NCBI GenBank assembly: GCA_029216955.1
Contig: JANAVB010023996.1
Coordinates: 17,598,142-17,662,141, forward strand
Reading direction: 5' to 3'
Source: Iris pallida
Taxonomy: Eukaryota > Streptophyta > Magnoliopsida > Asparagales > Iridaceae
DNA: 64,000 bases
The notes under the pieces were generated by a model. The model saw nothing but the letters and a program-made list of their open reading frames with translations. It was not told the origin of the DNA and made no database searches. Position numbers and translations under genes: made by a program. Numbering within the stretch: position 1 is the stretch's first letter; each line of letters begins with the position of its first letter. This document shows positions 10,209 to 26,419 of the stretch, one piece after another.

Positions 10209-10216
10209 TATAAAAA
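10209..10216 (+). promoter_or_regulatory. TATA box in LTR B
   Basis: TATAAAAA followed by GGGGCC and an AC/GA-rich leader, about 260 bases upstream of AATAAA. Confidence 0.55.
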
Positions 10217-10513
10217 GGGGCCTCATCCCTCTTGAAAACACAGAACGGAGGACATTTTCAAGAGCCAAATTGTTGTACTTCTTGCCAGTGAGCCGAGAGT
10301 TAGCAATTTTCTTAGGTATTCTTTCACTTTTGTAATCGAAGTGTCAACGGAGTAAATGAGCAACTGCTGCTCGATCTCTATCGTCCCATTCCTCAGAATT
10401 TTTTTTGTACTCGGGGATCCTCAGCGCAGGATCTCTCAGGCGTACTCGATTTGTGGTGCCTTGTGCCAATAAAGAAAAGACAACATTTTTTCTTCTTTTT
10501 GTGTGTGTCCACA

Positions 10514-10693
10514 CTCGTCATTGAAGGAGTAACCCTCCCTCGGCCTCTGTGCTTCCACAGACTTAGGGTTCGTAGTAGCTGATCCTTTGGAGATGTTGAT
10601 GGTTATGGCTTGCTTGCCTTTTCAGTCTTCAAGGTTGTTTCTGTACGAGCGTCTGGCCTTGTCTTTGGGCGCAAAAAAGGTAGCCCCAGGAGC
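10514..10693 (-). pseudogene. Gag-downstream fragment of gypsy element G (continuation of 31969-32714)
   Basis: On the minus strand the sequence after 10693 reads GATFFAPKDKARRSYRNNLED, a stop, then further open sequence (KGKQAITINISKGSATTN). It continues the gag frame that is interrupted at 31969 by the tandem gag-only element: the other side ends ...RKAQDAQLL. The two breakpoints are flanked by nearly matching 5-mers (GGAGC at 10689, GTAGC at 31969), as expected for an insertion target duplication with one later change. The left end is cut by LTR B. Confidence 0.5.
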
Positions 10694-13819
<3,126 letters not shown>

Positions 13820-13865
13820 TCCTACCCAACTTATAAAAAATTTCATCCTCAAAATTAAATAAAAC
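13820..13865 (-). pseudogene. Last codons of pol retained in gag-only element, copy 1
   Basis: The minus strand reads NFEDEIFYKLGR up to the LTR boundary, the signature end of Tekay-like gypsy pol proteins (FEDEI). It shows that the element derives from one with pol, deleted between the gag zinc knuckles and the final codons. The sequence between here and gag (about 13866-14624) is AT-rich and shows nothing else recognisable. Confidence 0.55.
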
Positions 13866-14624
13866 TTAATATATATAAATAACCAGGCTGAATATGAATG
13901 AAGAGTGAGTACGTCAATCGTACGCGGTTTTCAAAAGATGGGGTAGGTAGTTTATACAAGGAATCCAAACAAGCACCATATTCTTTCGGATAGGGTACTC
14001 TCTATCTTACATGGGTCATGGGTATCTAGCAGTTTGAGGGAGTGGGTCGGTATTGCATGGTTGAGATTATATGGGACTAAAGTGGGCATCTGCGGTCTGT
14101 ATTAAGGTATAGTAAGTCATACATGTCGTGTAATTGAAGTGGAGCAAAAGATGGCGTATTTGTGTGGAACTGTATGTCATATGTGTAGAGGGGCTCGTCT
14201 AGTTCATGAGGGTAAAATTATTGGCAGAAAACGGTTAGTGTTGTGCTCCAAATATCGAAGTCACGGTAGAGGCATTAAAATGTTACCGATAGAATTTGAC
14301 GTTAATTACTACTTGATCCATTAACCAAATTTGTGCAAAATGTGTCAAGTTCAAAGAGGTGTATTTAGAGATTGAATGATTTTCTATTCTATAGCATATT
14401 AAGGTTATCAACGGGGTCGCAGATTTTAAGGAACATCATGAAAGAATACCTAACAGATTGGTCATGAGTTTCTATTGTGATGAGCCTGCTTGACTATGAT
14501 CATAAAGTTTTCTGATGGTGTCGATCATAGTGTTTATGCATTTGTATTGATAACTAGTAAATCGTAACAGGGTGCAGTATTATGTTATGCATACCAACTA
14601 ACTAGTAAATGTGTGGTTTAGGTA

Positions 14625-16083
14625 CTAAGTCATGCTTAATAAACAAAATGGTATAACTAGGGTAATACATGCAAGATCCTCAATCTCGAGATGGGAGTCT
14701 ATCAAATCCATGGTAAATGCTTGCCCATTCCTTTGTCTATTCATCTCTTGTCTAAACCGAGCTGCCTGGTCGGGTAAGGGTGGTCCTCTTCGATATCCTT
14801 GTAATGCTCCAAGTCCCGGCCTTTGCATCTGCTGTTGAGCAAATGTAGAGGCATAAAGTATTGGTTCTTGGATCTATTGATGGGGTGCTAAGGCAAGTCA
14901 CCCAGGATAATCTTTGACCTTATATTGTTCCGATCCACATCCCAAACACTGGCCCAACCGAATACGATAATCCCTCTGAATGTGCCCTTATCTTCCACAA
15001 AAATGGCATATAGGCTTATCTCGAGCCTGGTGGGGCCCTGCTCTCTCCTGCTGATACGTCATGGGATGTCTATTAGGTCCACTATGGTCAACTCTAACTG
15101 GTCTGTGCATTGAGGTAGGGCACTTCTGGTCATGCTGTAACTCCTTACGGAGGAGCTCCTGGCTACGTTCTTCCTTCAAAACAGTTGCATGAGAGACTCG
15201 AGACTATGCGGTAGTGTATGACTTGAGCTCTAGTGCAAGCCCCTGAAGAAATTTTTTTGCTCTCTCATGCTCTGACGTTATCAATGCCGTACCAAATTAT
15301 TCAGGCGGCTGAACTCTGCATCGTACTCATCTACTGACATATTCTCTTGCTTTAGATGTAGGAACTGGTCGTAGAGAGCGTCTCGAACGTGGATGGAGAA
15401 AAACCTCTCAAAGAAGAGGTCGTAGAACTCCTTCCATGTGCTCTCAGTGCCCAGTCGGCTTTCTTCAGCCTTCCACCAGTGATGAGTATTGTCTTCTAAG
15501 AGTAAATCTACTACTGTCATCCAATCATGTACAGGCAACTGGAATACCTTCAAGTATTTCTCTGTGCTTATAAGCCATGTGGAACTTCTAAAGGACTCTC
15601 GGTACCCTTAAAATTTGTAGGCTCCATGTCGATGAAGTCCGTAAGGGAGCCCAGATAAGGTAGTAGAGCTGGTGCGGGATCTGATACCAGGGATGGTGGT
15701 AGAGGTCTAGCTAAGTAGGTCATCATGCTCTGCCTCAACAGTTCCATTTGTTGCCACTGAGATTGTAGTATAGCACACATAAACTGGGTGGTTGGGTCCG
15801 CATCAGTCAGAAGTGGAGGCATCTGAGGTCCGGGCTGCGGTAAAAACTGCTGAGGAAAAGATGATGGGGCATTCTCTCCTGGGGGCACTGCAGTGGTCTG
15901 CCCTTCCTGGCTGACTTGGGGTACTTGGCCCTCCTGCTGTACCATCAATGGGATCGTAGTATCCTGCTGCTGTTCTAGCTGATGCGGGGCCACTGGAGTC
16001 ATTGGGGAAGCCTGTTCATCCTGAGTAGTCGCGTCACCAGATGTGATAGCCAGGCTAGAGGTGTGTCCACTGTGTGGATTCAT
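14625..16083 (-). pseudogene. gag: gag of gag-only gypsy element, copy 1 (frameshifted)
   Basis: Starts at ATG 16083 with a long Gln/Pro-rich N-terminus. The conserved retrotransposon gag domain follows (DNTHHWWKAEESRLG, FYDLFFERFF, YDQFLHLKQENMSVDEYDAE). Two CCHC-type knuckles (CHFCGR..., CLGCGSEQ...) are damaged by Cys-to-Tyr changes. A one-base loss near 15575 relative to copy 2 breaks the frame between N-terminal and gag domains, and another disruption lies near 15285. Gag forms the particle that packages element RNA. With no pol here, reverse transcription would need another element in trans. A 766-bp leader separates it from the LTR; I recognise no convincing primer-binding site, though GTGGTGGCC next to the LTR is shared with element H. 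Confidence 0.75.
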
Positions 16084-16848
16084 ATTGCTGTCAGGAAGAT
16101 AAGAGCAACGTTAGGATATATTCAAATAGGTTACAAGTCAAGCAATTGAAAGAGAGTTTAATAAAGAATTAAAAAATGTCAACCACTTGTGGATGAGAAC
16201 CTAGAAGGCAAATATGTTAAGCTAACCATATCTCAATCCACGTTAAAATTGTACAAAAGACGAACCAGGTGCACTATGGTTGATCAGACCATCATGCACC
16301 GGTTCTGATAGACAATATGCTAGTGGGGTACCTCTATTAACATATATGTCATGAACAAGCTTTGATAAAAGACTAAGCTTGCAAAACTTGGCCTTAATAG
16401 TAGCATTGTTTGAGATAGCAAAAGATAAGTACGCTAGATAATGATGAAAGAAAAAGTAATAGTTCAAGTTTCTCAAGTGTGTAGGTTTCGTTCAAAGTTC
16501 GTGCATATGCAGTCATCCTACAGTCTTCATGTCTATGGTCTTGGTTAAGGTCGAAGGAATATTAGGTCACGAGTTATTCTACCCAACTTATAAAGGCTAA
16601 GCTAGTTGTGTGATTGAACGGTGGAACATGACTACCTAGTACGCACGAAAGAGTGGTCAGGATTTACGGAAGAATACTTCAAGTAAGAAGCAAATCAAGA
16701 TAGTCAGTTGTGGGTTCAAAATTGAAGCAAGGAAGAATGTCATACATGTGGATGAGATCCTAAATTTCTAATTCTATACGCAGGCTTGCTTGGTATGGTA
16801 AAGTAACCAAACAATTTATCTAGACCTGCATGGGCCACCACAAAAACA
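16084..16848 (-). other. Untranslated leader of gag-only element, copy 1
   Basis: No coding sequence recognised. The bases adjoining the LTR read TTTTTGTGGTGGCCCATGCA on the minus strand, similar to the bases following the LTR of element H, so they are probably the primer-binding region in altered form. Confidence 0.4.
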
Positions 16849-19800
16849 TGTAACGCCCCAGTTCCAAAATACGTAGGACTAGGAACGTAGCATGCCAGCT
16901 GCATATATACGAGATATACTCCAATATATGGAAATCTCGAATATACACATAAGCTGTATTGTGATTAACAATAACAGACAGTCACATGTAAAAGCTATAT
17001 CTTATCCACAGTAAATATAAAGAAAATAGTAACTCATGAATCAAAGTAAATGTCAAAATATCATGGTTGACCGGGCGGAGACAAATCCACTACCGGCACT
17101 AGAATAAACTGAAAGGAAATAGAGTCCAACCTCTAAGATAAATAGAATAAGAAAAGATGACGAAATAGGGTCCTCGACCCAATAGGGGCAACTACGATCA
17201 GAAGGTACGACTCGCTTGAACGTGAATGATTAGTCTATAATGGAGCCATACTCCTGCGGGAAGTCCTGCACATCTATACCTGGAGAAATCACCAGGTCCT
17301 CAGAGGGACGTAACAAGATACAAAAAGAACATGCCACATAAACTGAATATAAACTGCTCAATAATAATAAGTCAAATCAGATCATACCATGGTCCAATAC
17401 CCTACCATTGAATTAGCGTACCATCCCCCCAACCAAACAAGGACATGAGATGGTACACTAACCCATGATGAAGTATCTTTCCAAGTGACGAATCCAATAT
17501 GGTATCTGGACCACAACTAGGTTAAGTACCTTCTTATCGGATTAGTAAGCCACACCTACAACCAAACAAGGACAAGGTGTGGCAAACTAGTCTATGACAA
17601 GTTACTGTTCCAAGCCACGGTCAGATACAAGTCCCCAAACCAAGAGTACTCATACCTAACGGATAAGGGTAGCCTACCATTCTATGTGAATGCAGTTTAA
17701 GAACATCCCTCCAACGCATGGGCCTTGGCTAAAATGGGATCGGCATGGTCCCCCCTTAGGGTACTAGAGGCCTCATGCATAACCATTCCACGAACGTCAG
17801 TGGCCAACAGTATATAAGGGGTCGTCAACCCGCATCTCCGGTGGAGCGTTCAGTCACAAGGGAAATGTGTAAAGTAGCCCATACGCTAAGGATATGTACT
17901 CCCAGTCCAATGCCTACTATGTTGTATATACAACACATATAACCTCTATTAATCGCTAAGTCAAACTAAGCATGTAATATCTATTAGCGGTTAATCCTAT
18001 CGCACGGCTTATACGTACTGGTGGCCAGCCTGTCACGCATGTCCGAGTTCTATATGTGACTCACAACAATATGGTACAAATGTGTCAAGGCCTATGAATG
18101 CAACACACAAAGGGTGGTCCCTTAACTCTAAGTTTAATGTATAAGAAAATAGTACATAGCAGAAAATAGAACTAAACAGTAAAAATTCTACCTACTTATA
18201 CCATGTATCACAGTTTATTTTGCAAAAAATAAATAAAGAATAATGCATGAATATGAGCTAAAGTAAAATTATCATATAATGGCAAGGTATCTTGCCTGGA
18301 GGTAATGTGCAGAATGACGACGCCTGATGACTCAAATCATAAGAATAGGGAAGCAATGAAAGCCAACTTTTACGAACGACCTCGGATGCTGAAACATCAC
18401 AAACAGATTTGACATAAAAGTAATACCTAGAAAATGCCTGTCCAAAAGTTCAATTTTAGAACAGGGGAAAAATCATAATTTTGGGTCAAACGATGTCCGA
18501 CGTTGGACCCATTTTGCACCGAAACTCGTGCCAGAACCTATAATCTCTAAAGTCATCAAACTACATGTCTATGGGTCCAGTTTGAGGAGACAAACCCAAC
18601 CGTATGTCCAAAGTTGGATTCCGACGGGCCGTGCACAATTTTGCCCGTTGGATCGGGTCGTGGGCCTGGCAAATAGGTGTTCCGGTCGACCTTCTCAGAT
18701 TCGGACCAAACTTGGCATACAGGACCAGAAAAATGATTTGGTCTTGTTGGCGTAAGTTTCATCTTGATACGACGAACGTGCACAAAGTTATGACCTATTT
18801 TGCAAAGTGTCGATACGGGGGTATCTTGACGAATACGTACTGATTTCGTCGCGCACGCGCAATAAAATCGAGTTTCGTCAGTTCCCACACGTCGGCAACA
18901 TCCACATGTGCCTTTCGATGCGTATAGCGCATGACCACGTCGCCCAGTTTGTCGGGGCGTACGCCGTATGTGAACGATTTAATAAATTCTCACTGTTTTA
19001 AACCCAGTTTTTCGTCCAGCTTCAACGTCGGATAACTTCCTGTGTATCTACTGAAATTACAAACTACGAGTTGCATTTTACTCATGTATAGGTTGTCAAC
19101 AACTATGTTAATTTAGTTTTCGATAATATGCAGTGGTTTGGTCAGGATTTCCCTTCCAAGTTAGGGTCCTGGCTGTTTCCAATGCTCTATTTTTAGGCTG
19201 AATCGGCTCGACTTTGCGTCGAATCGGCAGCCGATCTAGGGTGTGATTTCAAAATCTTTTTGAAGGGTTTTGAAGGGGGTTATATGGGCTATGTAATAGC
19301 AATTCATAGATCATAATTTAATGGAGTATATAGAGAGGGATAACACGATAAACTTGTGTACCTGGAGGGGGTTGAAAACAGGGGACCCTGCTTTGCTTCT
19401 CAGTTTCCGGCGACTGCGAGACGCTCTGGCAACGGGTGGCCGATTTAGATGGTCGAGGTGGGGCGCCTAGTATTAGGAAGCTTCTCGGAAAGGAGGCGAA
19501 GGTGGGAGGTTGATTATTTCTTGCAAAATTTGAGATTGGGTTCCAACTTAGTTGCGGCAGGTACGAGTAATATACTCTCAGCCGTATGACTTGATTAGCA
19601 TTCGGTTGATCTCTATCGGAATGGGTTCGAGACTAAGCTCAGGATAAGGAGAGATCCAGGTTGGGGAAGATTTGATTAAGCATTTGATTTAAATTTATTC
19701 AAATCAAATGCTCACAACCCTACTTTGCGGCTACAATGCCAATTTGCAAGAAGGGGGGTTGAGTTTAGGGATGCTACTGTTCACCTGGTGAATAGTAGCG

Positions 19801-19853
19801 CTGGTTTGTTTTCTTTTTCTTTTTTACTAGTAGCAATATAACCCTATATTAAG

Positions 19854-19900
<47 letters not shown>

Positions 19901-19903
19901 TCT

Positions 19904-19950
<47 letters not shown>

Positions 19951-20337
19951 TTCATACTTATACCTTCTAATAATAAATACTTTAAAAATAGTACCAAGGA
20001 TTAGTTTATAACCTATATATATGTTAAATAAAATCCTTTTTTATAATTATAATAACTCATTTAAACAATAGGTTAGCATAATTAGTAGATCATTAATCAT
20101 TTAGTAATGTACCAAAAATAATAATATCATAAATTCTAATATTATCAAATAATCCTAAAATATCTAAATAAATAATTTGTACCAAGTATAGTAATTATTA
20201 TATAAAATATAATCTGCCATAAGTTTGAGCTATGTAAATTTATTTTTTAAAAGGATGTTTTAAAATGAAGTGAGATAAAATAAGCTTAAAAGTAAAAATA
20301 TCAAAAAAAAATTTCTACAAAATTTAGGAGATTTACA
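16849..20337 (-). repeat. LTR 2 (shared middle LTR) of the gag-only tandem (3489 bp)
   Basis: Ends TGTAACGCCCCAG and GAGATTTACA. It serves as 5' LTR for internal 1 and 3' LTR for internal 2. It carries a TA microsatellite at 19855-19947 and no genes. Confidence 0.8.
19855..19947. repeat. (TA)n microsatellite in LTR 2
   Basis: Two TA blocks separated by TTTTTCTTA. Confidence 0.95.
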
Positions 20338-21142
20338 TCCTACCCAACTTATAAAAAATTTCATCCTCAAAATTAAATAAAACTTAATATATATAAATAA
20401 CCAGGCTGAATATGAATGAAGAGTGAGTACGTCAATCGTACGCGGTTTTCAAAAGATGGGGAAGGTAGTTTATACAAGGAATCCAAACAAGCACCATATT
20501 CTTCCGGATAGGGTACTCTCTATCTTACATGGGTCATAGGTATCTAACAGTTTGAGGGAGTGGGTCCGTATTGCATGGTTGAGATTATATGGGACTAAAG
20601 TGGGCATCTGCGGTCTGTATTAAGGTATAGTAAGTCATACATGTCGTGTAATTGAAGTGGAGCAAAAGATGGCGTATTTGTGTGGAACTGTATGTCATAT
20701 GTGTAGACGGGCTCGTCTAGTTCATGAGGGTAAAATTATTGGAAGAAAACGGTTAGTGTTGTGCTCCAAATATCGAAGTCACGGTAGAGGCATTAAAATG
20801 ATACCGATAGAATTTGACTTTAATTACTACTTGATCCATTAACCAAATTTGTGTAAAATGTGTTAAGTTCAAAGAGGTGTTTTTAGAGATTGAATGATTT
20901 TCTATTCTATAGCATATTAAGGTTATCAACGGGGTCACAGATTTTAAGGAACATCATGAAAGAATACCTAACAGATTGGTCATGAGTTTCTATTGTGATG
21001 AGCCTGCTTGACTATGATCATAAAGTTTTCTAATGGTGTCGATCATAGTGTTTATGCATTTGTGTTGATAACTAGTAAATCGTAACAGGGTGCAGTATTA
21101 TGTTATGCATACCAACTAACTAGTAAATGTGTGGTTTAGGTA

Positions 21143-22114
21143 CTAAGTCATGCTTAATAAATAAAATGGTATAACTAGGGTAATACCTGCAAGATCCTCA
21201 ATCTCGAGATGGGAGTCTATCAAATCCATGGTAAATGCTTGCCCATTCCTTTGTCTATTCATCTCTTGTCTAAACCGAGCTGCCTGGTTGGGTAAGGGTG
21301 GTCCTCTTCGATATCCTTGTAATGCTCCAAGTCCCGGCCTTTGCATCTGCTGTTGAGAAAATGTAGAGGCATAAAGTATTGGTTCTTGGATCTGTTGATG
21401 GGGTGCTAAGGCAAGTCGCCCAGGATAATCTTTGACCTTATATTGTTCCGATCCACATCCCAAACACTGGCCCAACCGAATACGATAATCCCACTGAATG
21501 TGCCCTTATCTTCCACAAAAATGGCATATAGGCTTATCTCGAGCCTGGTGGGGCCCTGCTCTCTCCTGCTGATACGTCATGGGATGTCTATTAGGTCCAC
21601 TATGGTCAACTCTAACTGGTCTGTGCATTGAGGTAGGGCACTTCTGGTCATATTGTGCCTCCTTACGGAGGAGCTCCTGGCTACGTTCTTCCTTCAAAAC
21701 AGTTGCATGAGAGACTCGAGACTATGCGGTAGTGTATGACTTGAGCTCTGGTGCAAGCCCCTGAAGAAATTTTCTTGCTCTCTCATGCTCTGACGTTATC
21801 AATGCCGTACCAAATTTATTCAGGCGGCTGAACTCTGCATCGTACTCATCTACTGACATATTCTCTTGCTTTAGATGTAAGAACTGGTCGTAGAGAGCGT
21901 CTCGAACGTGGATGAAGAAAAACCTCTCAAAGAAGAGGTCGTAGAACTTCTTCCATGTGCTCTCAGTGCCCAGTCGGCTTTCTTCAGCCTTCCACCAGTA
22001 ATGAGTATTGTCTTCTAAGAGTAAATCTACTGCTGTCATCCAATCATGTACAGGCAACTGGGATGCCTTCAAGTATTTCTCTGTGCTTATAAGCCATGCG
22101 GAAACTTCTATAGG
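21143..22114 (-). pseudogene. gag: gag of gag-only element copy 2, C-terminal part (split by CACTA-2)
   Basis: Minus-strand frame with the core gag domain (STEKYLKASQLPVHDWM, HYWWKAEESRLG, FYDLFFERFFFIHV, NMSVDEYDAEFSRLN). It ends at a stop near 21722, then the knuckle region (CLGCGSEQYKVKDYPG, second Cys changed to Tyr) continues to 21143. The 5' part lies at 27197-27683 on the other side of the CACTA insertion. The frame is intact where copy 1 is shifted, so the copy 1 frameshift arose after the two copies separated. The stretch 20338-21142 corresponds to the non-coding 3' part of internal 1 and again holds only the pol-end remnant next to the LTR. Confidence 0.75.
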
Positions 22115-22132
22115 CACTACAAGAAAAATGGC

Positions 22133-22419
22133 TTTTCTTGACGGTTTTTCCCCGTCAAGAAAGACTTTTCTTGACGGTTTTGGATCCGTCATCTAGGCCC
22201 CCGTCAAGAAAAGTCGACACTTTTCTTGACGGTTTTTTGTTTGTATCCTTGACGGTTTTAAACCGTCAAGAAACATGCGTTATCTTGACGGTTTTAAACC
22301 GTCAATAAAACAAACAAAAAACCGTCAAGAAAAGTGTCGACTTTTCTTGACGGGGGCCTAGATGACGGCTAATAACCGTCAAGAAAAGTCTTTCTTGACG
22401 GGGAAAAACCGTCAAGAAA
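22133..22419. repeat. Subterminal palindrome of CACTA-2
   Basis: A 287-bp inverted repeat built of CTTGACGG/CCGTCAAG units. The left arm elements (GTCGACACTTTTCTTGACGG, GGATCCGTCATCTAGGCCCC) reappear inverted in the right arm. It lies only at the left end; the right subterminal region has direct and inverted CGTCAA units without this fold. Confidence 0.85.
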
Positions 22420-22499
22420 TTGTTTTTTGGTGTTTGCAAACCGTCACGAAATGAATTATTTTTTGACGTTTTTGCAACCGTCAAGTTAAAAACCGTCAA

Positions 22500-25400
22500 G
22501 GAATAAGCAAATTAAAGTGGAAAATAATATTTGTCATTATTAAAACATCTAACATTGACTATAGTTGTGCGAAGTATTGGGACAGATATATTCATGCATA
22601 CCTTGTTACAATGTGCTTAAGATCATCACAGATGCAACTTCCCAAAGAATCCAAATAGTATGCTCTCATTAGTAAAAGATCAATGACTACCAAAACCCAA
22701 TGATCACTGTAACACCATATAACACCAAGATATATACAAGTTATTGAGTATACAACCAAACAATTGCTAAATAACACAAGTTCAAAGCGACAAAGCATGT
22801 CAAGAGAAATAGTCGACTTTGTTTGTGACTGTGAAGTGGTTGATTATTGGTCGTGTGGTTTTTAAGTGAGGGAGGACTGATTTGAGTTACATATGCATGG
22901 TACAAATTGGAAAAAAAAAAGGAAAACTGAAACATAAACTGAAACTGAGACTAGCCCAATATGGAAACTGGAAACTGAAACTGGGTTTCAACAGGGAACC
23001 CAACATCTCAAAGAGTATCCTATACTCTTATTTGGTTTCCAACAGGAACCCATCATCTCAAAGAGTATCCTATACTCTTATTTGAATATACATTCATGAT
23101 TTCTTGAAAATGGGGAAAGAATGAAATATGAATATACATTCCAGCAAGTTATATGTTCCAGAATGTTATAAAAGAAAATAAGTAAGAAATGTATCACCTC
23201 GGGTTGTATGGCAAGAAAAATAGTCTACTTAGCAATATGCAAAGTGCAACTACAAAAGTTTTGGAGTAAAATAGAGGATACAAGGAACAAATGCAATATA
23301 AAATATTGTAAAAGTCTACCTGGGCTTCAGCATTCGATGACCGTAATCTCGTCCTCAAGCTCTGTTGTTCTTCCTTTCCTGCAATAAGAATGTGAGTGAG
23401 AAGGATGAGTGTCTATAAGGAGTATAACCGGACTCACTATTTGATAAAGTAACCAAGGCTTTGATATGAAGTTATTTGATTGATAACTTAAAAATAACAT
23501 AAATACTGTAAACAATGAGATCCAAGACCCTTAGTAACAGTGTAAACACTGCAAAAGAACATAAACACTGCAAAATTCGTAATCATCATGATGCTCCCGG
23601 CTACAACTATTCTTCTTCTTCAGTAAATTAAGATAGCTAACTGGTCTATATATAGTCACATATATTACACAAATGTGGCTACAAAACTTGACTGCCAAGT
23701 GCAGTTAACTAAAAATGGCCACAAAGAATATATTATGTTTATCATGAAGTGATACCGACGAACTTACAAAGGACAGGATGTGAGAATCAAGAAGGTTTAG
23801 AAGACTTCAAGAAGGTTTAGAAGACTGCAAGCATCAACCACAACCATAGACATTCAGAAACATCATATAATGTGAGTTCAGTAACGTTCTTAACAATGTA
23901 ACTGTGAAATACACCAAACAGTGACATCAAAGAAAACGTAAAACGAGACGGCCACCGAAATATAAAGGTTAGTTTAAGAAGCTACAGAGACAACAGATAA
24001 ACGCAATATATCGATCATTTTTAGTAAGTGAATGATCATTTCCGCCATGCCATCAGATTTACTACAAAGATTAAAAATGAGCTAAGATATCAAAGATATT
24101 TCCAATCTAGATGAGAAATAAATCGGCATGAATAATGAAATAAACAACTATCACTGCCAGCGCAATGAAATGATACAATTCATCACGGATTTTTTGAAGA
24201 ACATTACCAGGCAGATTGACAATAAACAGACAGGTTACTTCTGGTATTCATGGAAAGTTAAAAAGGAAACTAGAACATATACTGATTTAAAGCGCTTATA
24301 ATAATTACATCGGCCATCAACAGTCCATGCTTCTGTACCTTTTTTTTATAGACATATTTACATAAGGATCATTATATATAGATAACATTAGTCACTGACG
24401 ACCGCATACATGTACTATCCACTGCAAGTTGCATGTTTAGTTTCCAGATATATAGATAACATTAGTCACATATATTACATATTCAAATCTATAATAAGCT
24501 ATATTCTCCCAAATTTATAAACTAACAATATAATGGGAAAGTTAAAATACGAATAAAGAATTTAATGGGTGAACAAATTCAAAACAGGAAACTCAGCCAA
24601 CACTGTTCAGTTATATATTCAAATCTCAGGTCATCAACAAAGTTAAAACTCAGCTTTATAGGAAAACAAACTCAGTCATATCATAACATATGGTTTCATA
24701 CAAAGGAAAATTAGTTTGTTCATTTAGAGCATTCAGTGAATCAGTTAATAAAGTTCTCAGTCATAAGTTCATTTAGAGCATTCAGTCCTAGCCTATCACC
24801 AGTAATATAAATTTAACATTTCAGTTTATCATCAACTAACAAAACAACATGTAAACCTTGTTAAAAACTGGAAGGAATATAATAGGACCTCTAGTCCTGG
24901 TGGTTATATAACTACCATCTTATCGCTCCTCCTTACTAGTGTACCTATTGGCTTGTATTGCACTTTTCCAAACCAGCTAAAACATTTTTTTTCTCATCTT
25001 GTCCTCAATTGGCGTTGTCTCCAACTTCACATGATTTTTCCCTTAATCTTGTCCTCAACTGCACATGTGAGATACGAAAATATATTATGGGACACGGGCA
25101 AATGATTTCACGTGTACATGATGAATGATGATATAGCTTTTGTAGGTGGTCTATCCAAATGAAATTTATCGATCAAATTGGAAAAGTGGGCTAGGTGTTT
25201 GCATTTTATAGGGTAGGAAATAAATGAAAAGAAGGGTTAATGTAAATATTCCGCTGCCGGAACTTGAACCCTGGTCTCTCTGGTGAGAGGCGAGTATCCT
25301 AACCAACAGAACTACAATGGAATCTTGATATTAACCTATATTTTCACTTTATAACCTATATGATATACAATCAATTTTTAATTGCTCCGAAGACTTATTT

Positions 25401-26400
25401 TTATACACTGTTAGGATTTTTCAGAATCCAGATGTAGAAGTGGCACTTTGTGTCCATATTAAATAAGCACTGTCGTGCGCAATTCATGCAGATTTAGGAT
25501 AATAAGTGGGACACGGAAGTGATTTGCCGTTTGTGGAGTCTACAAATTCCATGGGAGGTGTGAGGAAATATCATTGAGAACCTTACGAGGATTTTCATAC
25601 CTTCTACTCTTATTTAATTGTTTATATGAAGAAGAAGATTTGAACTTGATCCGGATTCCTTACAACAAAGGAAGCACGTTCACTCTAAAAGTGTGGCCGT
25701 GTCCTGTCGGTCATGTATCGGACTCTCCTCAGACACTCCAAAATACACTAGGACACACCAAAATAGGTGTCGTGTCCGTTTCGCTGTGTTGTGTCGTATC
25801 CGCATCCGTGCAACATAGACTACAACCAAAGACAATTTTTTATGGCCAATAACTCATGCACCTTCCTATTTGTATGAGGTGTACTGGCTACACAAGGGAT
25901 TGCCTGCAGTGTTCTGAATCTGGATTTGGAGAGCATTGACACCAAAGAAAGAGAAAAGAAAAAGGAAAAGAAAAAAGAAAATGGTGTAGAAAAATCAAGA
26001 TTCAGCTACCTACCAAGCAGATATTTTCATGGTCAGGAATAATATACACCACAAACACACCACCATACATGTCGTACCACAATTCTAGGCTTGAAGAGGG
26101 CATCATTCTGTTGAGATTGATGACATCATCAACCCCTAGTCCATTCGAAACTGGAACTGAAACCAATCTGTTACCATTCGAAAACCCAACTCCCAATCAA
26201 TCGAAAACACCCATTGAACCCACATAAACACCTTGTTAAATTTCTAAGTGTGTTTGTGGGTCAATCACGTGTTGGATTTGCAGAACCTACTGATTAAATT
26301 AGGATGATCGAAAAACCCTAAGTTGGCTGACACAAAAAAACCCTAAGTTGACACAAAAATCGAATTGTAGAGAGAAGAAATGAAAGATATTATACCGCAT
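22500..26400. other. Interior of CACTA-2, no gene seen
   Basis: AT-rich sequence with no protein family recognised on either strand. It contains a 50-odd-bp direct duplication (22985-23085, CATCTCAAAGAGTATCCTAT units), a short tandem at 23800-23835, a tRNA-like pseudogene (25250-25321) and a GTGTCC-rich patch (25690-25810). Confidence 0.5.
25250..25321 (-). pseudogene. tRNA-Glu(CTC)-like pseudogene
   Basis: 72 bases on the minus strand follow the plant tRNA-Glu pattern. The D-arm is GTTGGTTAGGATACTCG, the anticodon loop CTCTCAC (anticodon CTC), and the B-box-like stretch GGGTTCAAGTTCC. Acceptor ends TCCATTG / CAGCGGA pair with one mismatch and one wobble, and the anticodon stem has two mismatches (G-A, C-C), so it is probably not functional. 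It lies inside CACTA-2, away from other genes. It could be a retroposed tRNA or the head of a tRNA-derived SINE; no clear SINE tail is visible. Confidence 0.65.
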
Positions 26401-26419
26401 GGTGAAGATCGAAGTTGCC

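Larger units (their letters stand above)
9752..10513 (+). mobile_element. 3' LTR of Tat-like element B
   Basis: Begins TGTAGAAGCATGAAAAT after the polypurine tract. U3 carries TATGCGCCCA copies. TATA box TATAAAAA is at 10209-10216 and AATAAA at 10468-10473. The end is placed at ...GTCCACA (10513), but 10520 (...CGTCA) is equally possible. To the right the sequence reads as gag-region coding sequence of the minus-strand element G, so B is probably inserted there. Confidence 0.55.

Noticed and set aside
25574..25852. 92-codon open frame around the GTGTCC patch in CACTA-2
   Set aside because: Spans the low-complexity GTGTCC island, has no family resemblance, and the frame starts in AT-rich non-coding sequence.
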